Assembly (NCBI GenBank): GCA_002440265.1
Contig: DJSG01000067.1
Span: forward strand, 1 to 47,223
Source: Bacteroidales bacterium UBA6340
GTDB lineage: Bacteria; Bacteroidota; Bacteroidia; Bacteroidales; Paludibacteraceae
Direction of reading: 5' to 3'
DNA length: 47,223 nucleotides
Shown: one piece after another, positions 1 through 7,922 of the stretch
How the letters are laid out: the number at the start of each line of letters is the position of its first letter
Position numbering within the stretch: position 1 is the stretch's first letter
Made by a program: the position numbers and the translations under genes
The notes under the pieces: model-generated
What the model saw: only the letters and a program-made list of their open reading frames with translations
What the model was told of the DNA's origin: nothing
Database searches by the model: none

Positions 1-130
1 TGAAGTTTACCGGACAGTAATAGATATTTATAAAGGCTTGGATTGAGATACGTCCCCGCTGACGGACGATAAACATAGTCAGCAAATGCAAAGACTCACG
101 TGCTGTAAACTGTCAAACTGCCAACATCTC

Positions 131-161
131 TTGTATATTTGCCTAAAAACGTGTAACTTTG
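131..161 (+). promoter_or_regulatory. Bacteroidetes-type promoter of the HipA_2 gene
   Basis: A -33 TTG at 131-133 and a perfect -7 box TAACTTTG at 154-161 are separated by 20 bases, matching the Bacteroidetes sigma-ABfr consensus. Transcription should begin a few bases downstream, just before the ATG at 179. This is the main reason for choosing that ATG over the one at 86. Confidence 0.7.
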
Positions 162-178
162 CGCAAAAATGTGGTAGT

Positions 179-982
179 ATGGACGTTCCTTACCTACATA
201 GCATTCAAGAAATATCCGTTACGTATAGTACCGGTGATGCGCCGGTGCAGGTCTTATGCTCAGATACACGGCAGTATATCTGCAAGTATATGCGCCCCAA
301 CGCAACCATCGCATACAAGTTGGCTTGTGAGTTTATGGGTGCCATATTTGCCGAATTATGGAAGATATACACGCCTCCATTTGCAATCGTCCGGATACAG
401 CCTGCGCATTGGGCGACAACGAGTGTGCAACATAGTTCTGCGCCCGTTATCGGTTTTAGGAAGATAGACGGCGTTATTGATATTACACCTACTACGTTCC
501 GGCAAACTATAGCCAATCAGCGAACCCTCTACCAATTGCTAAAGATTGCCTTATTTGATTTCTGGTGTGCCAATGAGGATAGAACATACAACAATGCAAA
601 TCTGCTGTACAGTATTGAGAACGACAAGTTCATATCCATTGACTATGGCGGTATACTGAACAATGTTACCTTTGACTTTCCACTGTCCCAACTGACAGAA
701 ACGGATAGTATTCTTTGTGCAGACGTGTTTGCCCATATTGCAAAAGCCGTATCTGCCAAACAACTCGCCACATTGCTACAACGGTTAGAATCGGACTATC
801 AGATGTGCATTAAACGCTGCTACAGATATAAAAATACCATTCTCCCATTACCCCAAGAATGGAATGTTCCACCAAGCAAAGTAGCCACCAAGATAGATGA
901 ACTTTTGTTCGAGCAATGGGTGAGTGCCACATGGAATAATTTTGTAGAATGTTTGGTATCCAATAGCAACTATGGAAAATAA
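179..982 (+). CDS. HipA-like kinase (HipA_2 family)
   Basis: This 267-residue protein resembles the stand-alone HipA_2 kinase domain, a relative of the HipA toxin kinase that phosphorylates a protein target. Visible elements, numbered from the ATG at 179, are a candidate ATP-binding lysine in ICKYMRP (K36), the catalytic-loop pattern FDFWCANEDR...NN.N (127-141, catalytic Asp probably D127 or D134) and a metal-binding D-Y-G in FISIDYGG (D155). The reading frame is open back to an ATG at 86, but the promoter at 131-161 lies inside that extension, so 179 is preferred. It lacks the N-terminal HipA couplet domain and no HipB-like regulator is adjacent. The next gene overlaps by 11 bases and encodes the usual DUF3037 partner. 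Substrate and role are unknown; a defence or toxin role is inference from family and context. Confidence 0.75.
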   Translation: MDVPYLHSIQEISVTYSTGDAPVQVLCSDTRQYICKYMRPNATIAYKLACEFMGAIFAELWKIYTPPFAIVRIQPAHWATTSVQHSSAPVIGFRKIDGVIDITPTTFRQTIANQRTLYQLLKIALFDFWCANEDRTYNNANLLYSIENDKFISIDYGGILNNVTFDFPLSQLTETDSILCADVFAHIAKAVSAKQLATLLQRLESDYQMCIKRCYRYKNTILPLPQEWNVPPSKVATKIDELLFEQWVSATWNNFVECLVSNSNYGK

Positions 983-1313
983 TCTTCAATACAGCATCAT
1001 TTATGCTGACATTCGCCCTGAGATAAACGAGCGTCTCAGTTTGGGTATTCTTACCATAGAGCAAGGCAAAGTACGAGTTATGCATTCCGAGAAAAAACTC
1101 AGCGTACTCAAGCAACTGTATAGCCCGAAAGAATACAGGGTTATTGCGTCTATTGTACGCCGTGAGTTACGTCAAATGAATTCAGTGGAAACGCTGCAGT
1201 ACCTGACGCGTTATTCCAACAACCTCATATCCTTTTCGCCTATTCAAAGCATCGACAAAGCACAAACCAATATCAATGAAGCATGGCTGTATAGAAACTA
1301 TATAACCGGATAA
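972..1313 (+). CDS. DUF3037 family protein
   Basis: The 113-residue product starts with the DUF3037-like pattern YSIIYADIRPEINERLSLGI and continues with a charged helical region containing LYSPKEYRVIASIV. DUF3037 proteins are commonly encoded next to HipA_2 kinases, and here the ATG lies 11 bases before the kinase stop codon, so the two are translationally coupled. There is no signal peptide or membrane segment. No biochemical function is established for the family. A role as regulator, antitoxin or substrate of the kinase is inference from the fixed pairing. Confidence 0.7.
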   Translation: MENNLQYSIIYADIRPEINERLSLGILTIEQGKVRVMHSEKKLSVLKQLYSPKEYRVIASIVRRELRQMNSVETLQYLTRYSNNLISFSPIQSIDKAQTNINEAWLYRNYITG

Positions 1314-1419
1314 TATTATAATGGGTATAAAAGCATGTAGGGATAATAAAAACAATAAATTACACTTGCATTGTGATTATTAATAATGCAGGCATCTTAT
1401 AGGCAATTAGAGAAAATTT

Positions 1420-2535
1420 ATGGCTTGGAAAAAATGTAAGATAAAACGAGAAAATGGAGAATGGGTAGAAGCTCAGGCTCCTGAAATCGTGTCTGCGAGC
1501 AGAAGTACTGATATTCCTGCTTTCTATGCAGATTGGTTTTTTCATCGATTAGAGGTCGGTTATTCTGCGTGGACTAATCCTTTTAACGGAGTACAATCCT
1601 ATGTAAGTTATCAGAATACACGTTTTATTGTCTTTTGGTCTAAAAATCCAAAGCCTCTGTTGAAACATTTGAATTGGCTCAATTCCCCTGTTATCGCAGG
1701 ACAAAATAAGAAAAAAATTAACTGCTATATACAATATACTCTCAATGACTATGTAAAAGAAGGTCTTGAAAAAGTGCCCTCGCTTGAAACTCGAATAGAC
1801 ACTTTTAAGAGACTTGTTGATGAATTAGGTGTTGGTCATGTGGTATGGCGTTTTGACCCTATGCTGCTTACTGATACAATTACAATTGACGATTTACTTC
1901 GCAAAGTTGAGAATATCGGCAATCAACTAAAGGACTATACACAAAAACTAGTATTTAGTTTTGCAGATATCGCTTCGTATAAAAAAGTAAAATCCAATCT
2001 GGATAAGAACAATATTCACTATATAGAATGGACACAAGGGATGATGGAAGAATTTGCAGCACGTCTTTCATCAATGAATAAAGAACTTGGGTGGAATTTT
2101 GAACTAGCGACTTGCGGAGAGCAAGAGATTTTTGGTAAATATGGTATCATCAAAAATAGTTGTGTGGACGACGACCTAATGGTACGCTGTGCATATCAGG
2201 ATACGGAACTGATGAGATTTCTTGGGGTGGAAATACATAACATTGCAGAGCCCAAACAGATTTCCCTTTTTGCAGAACAAGAGCCTCCTGTATTACCAAC
2301 AGGGGCAAAATTGATTCCAGAAACAACCAAATATTATATCAAGAAAAATGATAATCATGATAAAGGACAGCGTACCTTATGCGGTTGTATGGTAAGTAAA
2401 GACATAGGAGAGTACAATACGTGTCCGCATCAGTGCGAGTATTGCTATGCTAATACTAGCAAACATGCTGCAGTAGAAAACTACAAACGCGCTTGTGCGA
2501 CCAACTTTATTGCAGAAACAATTATAGGTAAATAA
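1420..2535 (+). CDS. DUF1848 family protein with C-terminal cysteine cluster
   Basis: This 371-residue protein matches DUF1848 over most of its length: IVSASRSTDIPAFYADWF near residue 23, IVFWSKNPKPLL near 70 and VVWRFDPMLLTD near 141. Its C-terminus has a five-cysteine cluster, C321-G-C323 and then C335-PHQ-C339-EY-C342-YAN. The second part is a CxxxCxxC arrangement as in radical-SAM iron-sulfur enzymes, but placed at the end of the protein rather than the start. The family has no established reaction; a 4Fe-4S cluster is inferred from the cysteines. It is the first gene of a four-gene AT-rich operon, with 13 bases to the helicase gene. The 106 bases upstream contain no convincing promoter, so read-through from the kinase pair is possible. 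Confidence 0.7.
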   Translation: MAWKKCKIKRENGEWVEAQAPEIVSASRSTDIPAFYADWFFHRLEVGYSAWTNPFNGVQSYVSYQNTRFIVFWSKNPKPLLKHLNWLNSPVIAGQNKKKINCYIQYTLNDYVKEGLEKVPSLETRIDTFKRLVDELGVGHVVWRFDPMLLTDTITIDDLLRKVENIGNQLKDYTQKLVFSFADIASYKKVKSNLDKNNIHYIEWTQGMMEEFAARLSSMNKELGWNFELATCGEQEIFGKYGIIKNSCVDDDLMVRCAYQDTELMRFLGVEIHNIAEPKQISLFAEQEPPVLPTGAKLIPETTKYYIKKNDNHDKGQRTLCGCMVSKDIGEYNTCPHQCEYCYANTSKHAAVENYKRACATNFIAETIIGK

Positions 2536-2548
2536 AATATACAAAAAT

Positions 2549-3580
2549 ATGGCTGGATACTATTTTCAATTACCAACTCAAACAGACTTAACTTATGCGC
2601 AGCAGTCTGCTGTTAATGAAACTCGTCCAATAGCCCTCTCTGGAGGTCCAGGAACAGGCAAAAGTGTAGTTTCTTTGTGGCGTCACATCAATTGCCATAA
2701 AAGAAACATCAATAGTCTTTTATTGACTTATACTGTCTCTTTGAGAGAATATCTTAAGCAATCTGCACGTACACAAGCCCCTTCTGCAGCCAATGCAGTT
2801 TACACATCACTTGCTGGGCAATCTCGTTGCGCTTATTATGAGGAAGTTCTTATTGACGAAGCACAAGATCAAGATGCTGCATATTACAAGAAGGTTAAGA
2901 GTATGTGCAACAAAGTAACGTATGGTGCTGATGATGCTCAAATTGCTTATCCTGAACATAGTTGTTCTAATGACGAACTTCGTAAGATATTTCCTTCTAA
3001 TGTTTGCTGCATTCTTGACCAGAACTTCCGCAGTACTTACTACATTATGAGTTTTGTAAAAAATGCTTTTCCTAACGCATTTATCTCTCAAGACATTCTT
3101 GATGATCTTCGTGACCGCGGTCGTATGGGAAGCAAACCCAATTATTTAATCTTTAATGATGGTGGATATCAGCAGGTATCTCGTAAACAGCAGGAGGCGA
3201 TCCGTGATATTGTTAATCGTTTTAGGGGTGATACTCATAATGTTGCAATACTTGTACCTTGGAAAAAGGATGTTCAAATATATGCTGATATGTTACGTTT
3301 AATGGGGTTTGATGATTTTAGTTATTATTATGAAGGATGTCCTGACGGTATGGCAGGCATTAAAAATCTTCATATTACAACCTTCAAATCGGCAAAAGGT
3401 CTGGAGTTTGATACTGTAATTATACCGGATTTTGATAAATATCCGCACATTTGTGGAAATTACAATATTGAATGGAAAGATTTTTATATTGGTGTGACTC
3501 GTGCTAAGATGAATCTTTATCTTCTTAGTGCACAAGAAAATCCTTCTTATTCATCTTCTGTCAACCTTTCTTATTTATAA
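2549..3580 (+). CDS. Minimal superfamily 1 (UvrD/Rep-like) helicase
   Basis: This 343-residue protein carries the SF1A helicase motifs in order: a Q-like region LTYAQQSAV (14-22), Walker A GGPGTGKS (32-39), Walker B LIDEAQDQD (101-109), motif III GADDAQ (126-131), motif IV NFRST (159-163), motif V TTFKSAKGLEFDTVIIP (277-293) and motif VI YIGVTRAK (313-320). It is about half the size of UvrD or Rep and lacks room for the 1B and 2B inserts, so it is a compact motor, perhaps acting with a partner rather than as a processive helicase. It is the second gene of the operon, with 3 bases to the next gene. Bacterial relatives of this size occur in defence and DNA-repair settings. Its substrate cannot be read from the sequence. 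Confidence 0.8.
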   Translation: MAGYYFQLPTQTDLTYAQQSAVNETRPIALSGGPGTGKSVVSLWRHINCHKRNINSLLLTYTVSLREYLKQSARTQAPSAANAVYTSLAGQSRCAYYEEVLIDEAQDQDAAYYKKVKSMCNKVTYGADDAQIAYPEHSCSNDELRKIFPSNVCCILDQNFRSTYYIMSFVKNAFPNAFISQDILDDLRDRGRMGSKPNYLIFNDGGYQQVSRKQQEAIRDIVNRFRGDTHNVAILVPWKKDVQIYADMLRLMGFDDFSYYYEGCPDGMAGIKNLHITTFKSAKGLEFDTVIIPDFDKYPHICGNYNIEWKDFYIGVTRAKMNLYLLSAQENPSYSSSVNLSYL

Positions 3581-3583
3581 ATT

Positions 3584-5149
3584 ATGACCTGCAAAAAATA
3601 TATACTTCCAATAGAGGCCACAACATTGGCTCACTTCTATTCTCGTGCATACATTGCTCCTATTTCTTATTTGAAAAAAGGATATTATGATGCCATTCAA
3701 TCCCGTTATCCTAATACCCTTCTTCTTACTGAACATTTTGGGGTTAAAGGCAGTAATTGCTATCTTGTCATAAGAATGACAGAAAACGAACTCAAGGGAG
3801 GATGTGTTCATCATCTTTCTGATGATTTTATTTTATACTCGGGTGCATTACCTATTTCTCGTGTAGATGAAATTGTTTTCAATTCAGATGAGCAGAAAGA
3901 TACAACTATAACCAATATTGAGATGGGTAATGCTTTTGTTCGGGGATGTCGGCTCTCTGTCGAACACTCATTTGAACAAATTGATATTCCTGCAAATAGT
4001 GAGTTTATTATTGAGAAGGATACTCAACTAATGGAAAATTTGAAAGAGTATGATCGTATTATGGGGGCTCTTATGTTTATGCGTTTAGCCAAAGAACAAT
4101 CAACTACCTATTCCGACAATTTTCTGCAAACACTCGCATTGTTTAGTCCCTATATGTTGGAACAACTTAAAATCCTTGAGATAGATAGTGATACAAAGTA
4201 CAAAACATTTTTTGGCGAAAAATATAAAGACTTTAGGAGTTATTTACGGAATTTCATATCTGATGATATTGTTCGTGAGTTTGCTCGTACAAAGAATGTA
4301 CCTATTAAAATTGATCCTATCAAGGGGTATGATTTTAAGGCTTTATCGAACAACATGGAGGTTTATATATTGGCTCTATTGCAGAACTTTTCTCTCACAG
4401 ATGCAGATGGGGGGCGTGATAAGATTGATGACTTAATTTTGAATGGTTTTTATCATCGTAACTTTATTATTCCCAGACGAGCAGAAAGTTTTGCTTTTTA
4501 TTATGGCTACAATCGTGGATATGACAAATTCCGTAATCAGTATCAACTTGATAAAAAATGTGTTGAAGTAAAATTCCGATTTGACACACTATTCGAGAAA
4601 TTTATTTCAGAAGCGGTCTTTTCTTATATAGTAGCAAACAAAGACTGTAGTTTTGACTTCGATATTTTTAAGACAGATAATTCCTGTTTCATTTCAAAAA
4701 AAGTTGATGAATCTACATATCAGATTTTAGGTAAGATACTCATAATAAAAAAAAAGTTGGAACAACTTCCGGAACTTCCGGAAGCAACCAGACAGGGAAA
4801 CAAAATTGTTGGAGCAGATTCTGGGACATACTTCGGCACATCTTCAGAAAATAAAGACCTTATTGATATCCATTGTGCAGAGTTTTTGGCGTTAAATCTT
4901 ACTAAGAAAGGTGAACGGAAAGAAATTGCGAAATTGGCAGGTCTTTCAAAATCTAAATTGAAAACAGAGAGAGAGGTCGTAAACTTTCTTTTGCGTCTGC
5001 CAATTGAGCAATTGAAAGAACTATATGCAAACTGGAAAAATGATAGTAACAAACAGAAAGCCTCTAAAAATTCAAATAAGGGGGAAGTAACTAAAGTTAC
5101 AGAAGAGAGAAATATAGAACCTAATTTATTGTTTACGGCACATGACTGA
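3584..5149 (+). CDS. Unrecognised 521-residue protein of the helicase operon
   Basis: I do not recognise this protein. It is soluble-looking, with no signal peptide or membrane segment. The N-terminal third (to about residue 140) appears rich in beta strands, for example LPIEATTLAHFYSRAYIAPI near the start and DDFILYSGALPISRVDEIVF around 80-100. The middle is mostly helical with many Phe and Tyr residues. The C-terminus (about 440-521) has a helix-turn-helix-sized segment, GERKEIAKLAGLSKSKLKTE, followed by a charged low-complexity tail. Position between the helicase (3-base gap) and the methyltransferase-like gene (8-base overlap) implies co-production. A role as the operon's specificity or effector subunit is speculation from its lack of known domains. 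Confidence 0.6.
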   Translation: MTCKKYILPIEATTLAHFYSRAYIAPISYLKKGYYDAIQSRYPNTLLLTEHFGVKGSNCYLVIRMTENELKGGCVHHLSDDFILYSGALPISRVDEIVFNSDEQKDTTITNIEMGNAFVRGCRLSVEHSFEQIDIPANSEFIIEKDTQLMENLKEYDRIMGALMFMRLAKEQSTTYSDNFLQTLALFSPYMLEQLKILEIDSDTKYKTFFGEKYKDFRSYLRNFISDDIVREFARTKNVPIKIDPIKGYDFKALSNNMEVYILALLQNFSLTDADGGRDKIDDLILNGFYHRNFIIPRRAESFAFYYGYNRGYDKFRNQYQLDKKCVEVKFRFDTLFEKFISEAVFSYIVANKDCSFDFDIFKTDNSCFISKKVDESTYQILGKILIIKKKLEQLPELPEATRQGNKIVGADSGTYFGTSSENKDLIDIHCAEFLALNLTKKGERKEIAKLAGLSKSKLKTEREVVNFLLRLPIEQLKELYANWKNDSNKQKASKNSNKGEVTKVTEERNIEPNLLFTAHD

Positions 5150-6599
5150 TTTTTCTCTTGAACCATATTCTAATTGTCAAGATATTGGTAATCTCGAGCA
5201 TGTTATTGAAGTAAATGCAACAAAATTGGCAGAATGGTCTACATCGGGATATGCATCTATTGCATATCTAAAAATGCCTCTCCGTCAGTTTGTTTCTGTA
5301 AAAGGATCCATACTTACCCGATTGGATTATGATAAGCCGTCTAATCGTGCATTTATAATTCAATTATATGATGTCTGTTGCGTATTATCGTTGTCAAGCC
5401 CCGCTACCACATTATACAACATTATTATTGAAAATAGGTTGTTATTAGGTGCCCGTTTAGAGGCTTCAATGATGATTCTTCGCAGTTATGGCTCAAATGA
5501 TGAATATATAGAAGCCTTCTTAACGATTTGTGAAAAATTGCATTATGCTATACAAAATGAGGAAGACGATGAATTGCCTTGCGTGTCTGTTTTTATTAGA
5601 TATTATGCAAAAATAGTAAGGGACTTACCCCCTGTATATGTCACTTGTATTCATAACCTAATAAATCAAAATATCAGTAAGTTTCCTTTTTTACAAACGA
5701 CTTCTATTAGTCAGGCTTTATCTGTTAATACAGCAAATACTGAAACTGCATATGCAGAAATAATCTCCATTCTTTCTTCTGTTCAGCGGGAGACTCCAAG
5801 TGTCTTGATTGACGAACAAAATGTGGAGAAATCAAAGAGTGAATATGAGACTCGTTTAGCATTATGTGCTAAGAAATTTTCTGAAATTCGCTCACTCTCG
5901 CATACTATGATAGAAGAGTCAATCGGAGATTGTGATGCCGTGTTTTATTCTTTAGGAAGAGGGGTGCGTGTTTTGACATCTGAAGAGCAACTTCTCGTTT
6001 ATATGCGTGCTTATGGTTTAATGCATGAAGCAAAATTGAAGTCTGCGCTATCAAAAATTCCTTTTGACGAATTATGCGGAAATATAAATGTAATAGATTG
6101 GGGATGTGGACAAGCCATAGCAACTATGGTTCTATTTGAGTTCTTACAATCAAATTACCCTAAAATCCATATTAAGAATGTATTGCTCATTGAACCATCT
6201 GCTATTGCTTTAGAGAGAGCAAAATTGCATATTCATCATTTTGATACGAATACCCACATAAGTGCTATAAATAAAGGTTTTGATGCGATTACTCCCTCTG
6301 AATTGCATATAACAACAGAACTTCCAATTGTGCATTTATTTTCAAACATATTGGATTATGAAGGATTTGAACTTTCTCACCTTGAGAGTCTGGTGGACTC
6401 TCAATCGCGATATCTGAACTACGTTGTTTGTTCTAGCCCTATGATAAACGAAACCAAGACTGCGCGTTTATATTCTTTTGAACAACATTTTTCAGAGAAT
6501 ATAGGATACACGCATCTTTATGATGTGCAAAATACAGCAGGAACATGGCTGCGCAATTGGACTCGGATCCTCCGTGTATTTAAATATGGGAAAATGTAA
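5142..6599 (+). CDS. Helical protein with C-terminal methyltransferase-like domain
   Basis: The 485-residue product has an alpha-helical N-terminal region (about 60-300), possibly HEAT- or TPR-like. After it comes a Rossmann-type domain with a SAM-binding motif I, INVIDWGCGQAIATM (315-329), and a post-I acidic strand, NVLLIEPSAIALERA (346-360). This supports class I SAM binding. No clear DPPY, NPPY or PCQ catalytic motif is visible, so the modified substrate (DNA, RNA, protein or small molecule) cannot be assigned. The ATG lies inside the end of the preceding gene (8-base overlap), and it is the last gene of the operon. Residue composition and AT-rich codon use match the three preceding genes and differ from the core genes downstream. 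Confidence 0.6.
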   Translation: MTDFSLEPYSNCQDIGNLEHVIEVNATKLAEWSTSGYASIAYLKMPLRQFVSVKGSILTRLDYDKPSNRAFIIQLYDVCCVLSLSSPATTLYNIIIENRLLLGARLEASMMILRSYGSNDEYIEAFLTICEKLHYAIQNEEDDELPCVSVFIRYYAKIVRDLPPVYVTCIHNLINQNISKFPFLQTTSISQALSVNTANTETAYAEIISILSSVQRETPSVLIDEQNVEKSKSEYETRLALCAKKFSEIRSLSHTMIEESIGDCDAVFYSLGRGVRVLTSEEQLLVYMRAYGLMHEAKLKSALSKIPFDELCGNINVIDWGCGQAIATMVLFEFLQSNYPKIHIKNVLLIEPSAIALERAKLHIHHFDTNTHISAINKGFDAITPSELHITTELPIVHLFSNILDYEGFELSHLESLVDSQSRYLNYVVCSSPMINETKTARLYSFEQHFSENIGYTHLYDVQNTAGTWLRNWTRILRVFKYGKM

Positions 6600-6762
6600 T
6601 TCTATACATTAATTGTACCTAACGTTTCATTGTTTTAATTCTTATCCTTGTGGATTCTCTCACTATCCTATAGTAAATTGGAAAGGGCTTAAGATACCAT
6701 AATCAAATTCACTATTCAATCTGCTGTAACTAAAACAGTTGCAAACTCTTATCAAACAGTGA

Positions 6763-7110
6763 GACGTTACTCTTGACCGACATACCATTAACGTCACCTG
6801 CGACCTGCAGCAAGGCGTGGCAACAGGCGCAGGCACATACGACTACGGCATGCAGGTTACATTGACTACCACAGCCAATAGCGGCTACGAGTTCTCGCAA
6901 TGGAGCAATGGTGCGACCTACAACCCCTACATATTGACTGCCACCGAAGACCTCACCCTTGAGGCGCAGTTCACACGTTCCACCGCCACAGCCGTGAATA
7001 ACATACCTGCCGATGGCGATACCACCGTCCGCAAAGTCTTCCGCAATGGACAAGTCCTTATCCTCCGTGGTGGCAAAACCTACACCACCACCGGCGTAGA
7101 AGTAAAATAA
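6763..7110 (+). pseudogene. C-terminal remnant of a T9SS cargo protein (InlB-like repeat plus sorting domain)
   Basis: The frame is open from just after a TGA at 6760-6762 to the TAA at 7108-7110. It encodes one divergent InlB B-repeat (Flg_new_2-like), readable as GTYDYGMQVTLTTTANSGYE followed by FSQWSNGATYNPY and DLTLEAQF. It ends in a sorting-type tail, KVFRNGQVLILRGGKTYTTT followed by GVEVK, as in cargo of the type IX secretion system. There is no signal peptide or proper start; the only initiator-like codon is a GTG at 6817 in the middle of the repeat. It is therefore the 3' end of a larger secreted protein gene. GC content is clearly higher than in the operon upstream, so the composition changes near 6775, the likely edge of inserted DNA. 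Confidence 0.75.
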
Positions 7111-7131
7111 GACCTCTCCAGACCTCTCCAA

Positions 7132-7193
7132 CCTCTCCATAGGAGAGGCTCTGTAGATAGGGAAAGGGGCTGCTCACACGTTTGGGCAGCCCC
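7132..7193 (+). terminator. Two hairpins after the cargo remnant
   Basis: A stem CCTCTCC/GGAGAGG with a short loop lies at about 7132-7148. An 8-base perfect stem GGGGCTGC (7166-7173) / GCAGCCCC (7186-7193) follows, with a 12-base loop and then TCTTGT. The second is the probable terminator of the original cargo gene. The U-tract is weak. Confidence 0.55.
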
Positions 7194-7204
7194 TCTTGTA
7201 TGCT

Positions 7205-7232
7205 ATATCCAAGGCATAATATCCAAGGCATA
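7205..7232. repeat. Perfect 14-base tandem duplication
   Basis: The unit ATATCCAAGGCATA occurs at 7205-7218 and again, without a gap, at 7219-7232. Confidence 0.9.
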
Positions 7233-7459
7233 ATGGTCCGCCACCGCCCAACGCGACTACTACACCGCCCTCCAAACAGTAGCCTTGTAGCCACCTACTA
7301 TAGCCACCTTCCTACCCGCCTATAGCCACCCGCCGGTCCATCGCCTTATAGCCCCCGCTTTTGCACTTAGGAGGCTAAGTTTTGTGGAGACGATGCCTGT
7401 GGGGACAACGCGTCCCGCGTCGTCAGATGTATTCGTCTACGCCAGTCCTGCTAATCCTT

Positions 7460-7739
7460 TTTATATGGTCATTTAATGGGCTCTAATGGAGACAAAAGCA
7501 GTCCCTTAACGGAAAAAATTAACGGTCAATTATACGGCAATTAGCGGAGTCATCCGGGACGCGGGTGTCTCGTCCGCGGTTTTCGTGTTTTTACGAACCA
7601 TTTGTGATAATGCGGCGTAGCCGCCCGTTCATAACGGTCCCGATAATGCCTTTATATGGTCATTTAATGGGTATTAATGGAGTCCAAAACCCCAAAATGG
7701 AGAAAATTAACGGCTCATTGACGGCAATTAACGGAGACC
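7460..7739. repeat. Imperfect 90-base direct repeat, two copies
   Basis: Copy A spans 7460-7551 and copy B 7651-7739. Both begin with the same 21 bases (7460-7480 equals 7651-7671). They then share AATGGAG, GAAAAAATTAACGG or its variant, ACGGCAATTA and CGGAG in the same order. The 47-base dispersed repeat lies between the copies and abuts copy B. Copy B and the dispersed repeat together create a spurious reading frame. Confidence 0.8.
7604..7650 (+). repeat. 47-base dispersed repeat, left copy
   Basis: It begins GTGATAATGCGGCGTAGCCG. By hand alignment it matches 18464-18510 in the same orientation at 38 of 47 positions. The two copies bracket the defence island. Confidence 0.75.
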
Positions 7740-7836
7740 TTGTACCCGACAATGCAATTCTTGGTCAATTTATGGATAATTACATGTTTGTCTGTCGCCC
7801 ATCTGATGCGTGTCGCCTGCAAAAAATCAAAATCCA

Positions 7837-7868
7837 TTTGCACACATCAATTACTTTTCGTATCTTTA
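7837..7868 (+). promoter_or_regulatory. Probable promoter of the restriction-modification operon
   Basis: A -33 TTTG at 7837-7840, a 20-base spacer and a -7 box TATCTTTA at 7861-7868 (one mismatch to TAnnTTTG) fit the Bacteroidetes consensus. The predicted transcript starts near 7875, upstream of both candidate start codons of the first methyltransferase. Confidence 0.6.
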
Positions 7869-7922
7869 CGCCCTAATTTGTATAATGCGGATAGTGTACT
7901 CGTTCCAACAGCACAATAGTGT

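Larger units (their letters stand above)
7111..7922. other. Repeat-rich non-coding region before the restriction-modification operon
   Basis: These 812 bases hold no credible gene. From left to right there are the cargo-gene hairpins and a perfect 14-base tandem duplication (7205-7218 and 7219-7232). Then come several imperfect copies of a TATAGCCACC-containing unit (about 7288-7355), a 90-base imperfect direct repeat (7460-7551 and 7651-7739), a 47-base dispersed repeat (7604-7650) and the promoter of the methyltransferase gene (7837-7868). Confidence 0.7.

Noticed and set aside
86..178. N-terminal extension of the HipA_2 kinase to the ATG at 86
   Set aside because: The extension is Cys-rich, unlike the family, and contains the promoter.
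6730..7140. 136-residue minus-strand frame over the cargo remnant
   Set aside because: The plus-strand frame gives a clear InlB-like repeat and sorting tail; the minus frame has no features.
7565..7876. 103-residue frame in the repeat region (MRRSRPF... and ...KINGSLTAINGDL)
   Set aside because: It is generated by the dispersed and 90-base repeats. A similar short peptide start arises at 18464 from the other repeat copy. There is no domain or conserved start.
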